Source of the DNA: UBA1672 sp964351365
Lineage (GTDB): Bacteria > Pseudomonadota > Alphaproteobacteria > Micavibrionales > Micavibrionaceae
Reading direction: 5' to 3'
Assembly: GCA_964351365.1 (NCBI GenBank)
Contig: CAYGNP010000013.1
Span: forward strand, 1 to 64,000
Length of the DNA: 64,000 bases
In this document: positions 62,112 through 64,000 of the stretch, piece after piece
Layout: each line of letters begins with the position of its first letter
How positions within the stretch are numbered: position 1 is the first letter of the stretch
The notes under the pieces: model-generated
The model's database searches: none
What the model was told of the DNA's origin: nothing
Seen by the model: the letters and a program-made list of their open reading frames with translations, nothing else
Translations under genes and position numbers: made by a program

Positions 62112-63221
62112 TTAGTATTCTATTTGCTGTGGGAAGCCCTCCAGCGGGCCTAATTTGTTTTTGTCGCGCGGAATCTCATTATCACTTATCATATAAGCGC
62201 AAATTAGCTGGGTGAGGGAGGTTAGAGAATCAATATGCGTGCGCTCATACCCGTGGGAGGCATCCAGCCCGAAACAAATCAGCGCGGTACGGATATCATT
62301 GCCTGCCGATAGGGCTGAGGCTGCGTCTGATTTATAGTGCCGGAAAATATCTCGTACATAGGGAATGCGCTCCTCATCACACAACCGGATCAATTTATGC
62401 GTTAGGTGATAATCATAAATACCGCCTTGATCGCGCATCGCGATGATAACCTTATCTTCTTCAGAATTCTGCCCCATTGCTACAGTTGAATTGTCAATCG
62501 CCACCATGGAGGATACATCGCCGTGCAGAACTGATGACGCGCCTGTGCCTTCTTCCTCCGAAATCGTAAAGAGCGGGTGACAGTCCACCGGGAGTTTCAC
62601 TCCCATATCTAAAACCGCTTTGATGGCGGCCAGTTGGCATGCAACTCCTGCTTTGTTATCAAGGTGCCGCGCCTTGATATAGCCGCTTTCGGTAAATTCG
62701 GGGTTGCTGTCTACCGCGACAAAATCCCCGATATTAAAACCGAGCCGCTCCAGATCTTCCTTGCCTTTGACCTTCTCATCAATCCGGATTTCCAGATTGT
62801 CCCAGGATATAGGCTGGGTATCGATTTCCTCATTAAATACATGTCCGGATGCTTTCAGTGGCAAAATCGTCCCGCGGTAAGACCGACGATCGGCAAAAAT
62901 CGTTACCCGAGCGCCTTCTGCAAACCGTGCCGACCAGGTGCCGATCATTACAATACTAAGGCGACCGTTATCTTTCAATTCTCGTACCATCGCGCCTAAC
63001 GTATCCAAGTGCGTCACCGTTGCGCGGTCAGGTGATTCCTGCTTGCCCTTGATTGTCGCGCGGATTGCGCCGCGTCGCGTTAATTCAAACGGCACATTTA
63101 AGCGCTCCAGTTCTTCGCCAACATAATGGACGATCTGATCGGTGAATCCCGTTGGACTGGGGATTATCAAAAGCTCTTCTAAGAGGCGGTGAATATAATC
63201 GTTATCAATATTTAGTTTCAT
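62112..63221 (-). CDS. NAGGN-system M42 family peptidase
   Basis: 369 residues of the M42 metallopeptidase family: THLDTLGAMVRE, DNKAGVACQL, SEEEGTGASS, AIDNSTVAMGQ and DIFRHYKSDAASAL supply the metal and catalytic residues. Its close kin sit in the gene cluster for N-acetylglutaminylglutamine amide, an osmoprotectant dipeptide. It overlaps the synthetase gene by four bases, which confirms that context. The precise role in the pathway is not established. Confidence 0.9.
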   Translation of the reverse strand: MKLNIDNDYIHRLLEELLIIPSPTGFTDQIVHYVGEELERLNVPFELTRRGAIRATIKGKQESPDRATVTHLDTLGAMVRELKDNGRLSIVMIGTWSARFAEGARVTIFADRRSYRGTILPLKASGHVFNEEIDTQPISWDNLEIRIDEKVKGKEDLERLGFNIGDFVAVDSNPEFTESGYIKARHLDNKAGVACQLAAIKAVLDMGVKLPVDCHPLFTISEEEGTGASSVLHGDVSSMVAIDNSTVAMGQNSEEDKVIIAMRDQGGIYDYHLTHKLIRLCDEERIPYVRDIFRHYKSDAASALSAGNDIRTALICFGLDASHGYERTHIDSLTSLTQLICAYMISDNEIPRDKNKLGPLEGFPQQIEY

Positions 63222-64000
63222 GTGTCTCTTGCAATGCTTTGTGGGAAAAGAAAATCAATAAAACGCTCTGCGGTTGGTTGTGGTTCGTGATTGGCCAGCC
63301 CCGGCCGCTCATTGGCTTCAATGATAACATACTCAGGCTCTGATGGTGAGGGCGCAATAAAATCAAGACCTGTTACCGGAATTTCCAGCGCGTGCGCGGC
63401 TTGCTTTGCGGCCTGGATCAAATGCGGATGCAGCATATCGGTCACATCATGGATTGTGCCGCCTGTATGCAAATTTGCAGCCTTACGTACCTGTAGCTCT
63501 TCGCCCTTGGGTAGCACATCTTCCAGAACATAGCCCTCGTTGTGAATAACCCTGCGCAGCTCAGGATCAATCGGAATTTTGCTCTCTCCGCCCGTGGCTT
63601 GCTCTCTTCGCCGGCTTTGTTTGCGCACCAGCTGGAAAATAGAGTGCTCTCCGTCACCGACCACTACCGGCGGCTTTCTAATAGCTGCGGCGACCACCTC
63701 ATAGTTAATAACAATGATGCGCAAATCCTGGCCGACCACCATTTGTTCAAGCAATACGTCATGATCAACCTGTGTGGCGTAATTAATTGCATTTTCGAGC
63801 TCATTCTTTGTCCGCACATCAACGGTAATTCCTGCGCCTTGTTCTCCCATTGCCGGCTTTACAACAATCGTACCGTGTTTTTGAAGAAAATCATGATTAT
63901 CTAATGGACGCCGAGCCAGCTGTTGATCTGGGACTTTCAGCCCCGCATTTTTTAAAATTCTTACCGTAGTTTTCTTATCTGCGCAGCGGCTCATCGCGAT
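63218..64000 (-). CDS. ngg: N-acetylglutaminylglutamine synthetase, C-terminal part (runs off the edge)
   Basis: 261 codons of an open frame reaching the right edge, in frame with upstream Ile-Ala before Met-63994. It is an ATP-grasp ligase: VVKPAMGEQGAGITVDV (ATP-binding loop), EQMVVGQDLRIIVIN, and VIIEANERPGLANHEPQPT with the metal Glu/Asn near the end. The full enzyme has an N-terminal acetyltransferase domain, which would lie outside the window. It joins and acetylates two glutamines to make the NAGGN osmolyte. Confidence 0.9.
   Translation of the reverse strand: MAMSRCADKKTTVRILKNAGLKVPDQQLARRPLDNHDFLQKHGTIVVKPAMGEQGAGITVDVRTKNELENAINYATQVDHDVLLEQMVVGQDLRIIVINYEVVAAAIRKPPVVVGDGEHSIFQLVRKQSRRREQATGGESKIPIDPELRRVIHNEGYVLEDVLPKGEELQVRKAANLHTGGTIHDVTDMLHPHLIQAAKQAAHALEIPVTGLDFIAPSPSEPEYVIIEANERPGLANHEPQPTAERFIDFLFPQSIARDT

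Noticed and set aside
1..64000. tRNA, rRNA and tmRNA genes
   Set aside because: No T-loop/anticodon arrangement or rRNA stretch was recognised on either strand by eye; small RNAs without protein signal could be missed.

Overview
The window is from an alphaproteobacterium. It carries the ChpT phosphotransferase, the CtrA cell-cycle regulator (phospho-acceptor D51) and the division-site ATPase MipZ, a combination typical of that class. Polar-flagellum regulators FlhF and FlhG, a large CheA hybrid, by-eye mid-range GC and an almost entirely minus-strand layout would fit a Micavibrio-like or Rhodospirillales-like lineage. That placement is inference; no rRNA or tRNA gene is present to fix it.

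Layout. 0.2-4.0 kb: small membrane and enzyme genes, a vapBC toxin-antitoxin pair and lepA. 4.3-14.4 kb: an accessory block with no recognisable families, made of two membrane proteins, a 2145-residue protein, two diverged paralogs and a repeat peptide; it has its own promoters and a closing terminator. 14.4-26 kb: purH, then cheR-cheB-cheY-cheW-cheA-chpT, sugar-nucleotide genes (phosphohexomutase, galU) and mipZ. 26-31 kb: a plus-strand aminopeptidase P, a secreted protein of unknown function, rpsU and yejF. 31-41.5 kb: an arginine cluster (P-loop protein-argC-B-D-F ... argG-H) interrupted by a PLP enzyme and small genes. 41.7-49 kb: yejE, yejB, a TPR protein, a phosphatase, kdsB, yejA and a degenerate EAL protein. 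49-57 kb: pyrD, pgsA, ctrA, fliI, fliJ-like, fliK-like, flhG, flhF. 57.7-62 kb: the last codons of flhA, a broken IS630 transposase and a Fur-type iron transporter operon. 62-64 kb: the M42 peptidase and synthetase of the N-acetylglutaminylglutamine amide (NAGGN) osmoprotectant pathway; the synthetase runs off the right edge.

How the genes work together. The che genes, ChpT/CtrA and fliI/fliJ/flhF/flhG describe a motile, cell-cycle-controlled cell. However, flhA, the export-gate gene that normally sits next to flhF, is reduced here to about 45 codons. The arginine cluster runs from N-acetylglutamate to arginine but shows no argA or argJ; its first gene, overlapping argC, encodes a P-loop protein that could supply the missing acetylation step. 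The arginine cluster also separates yejF from yejA/B/E.

Most notable pattern. Four separate insertions of a gene or operon are each bordered by a direct repeat of part of the neighbouring gene: vapBC by the 3' end of lepA, the 107-aa gene by a diverged 3' end of argH, the 182-aa gene by a diverged 5' end of the PLP-enzyme gene, and the iron operon by IS630 ends. The host gene stays intact in the first three. This suggests that one recombination route repeatedly imports cargo into this genome.
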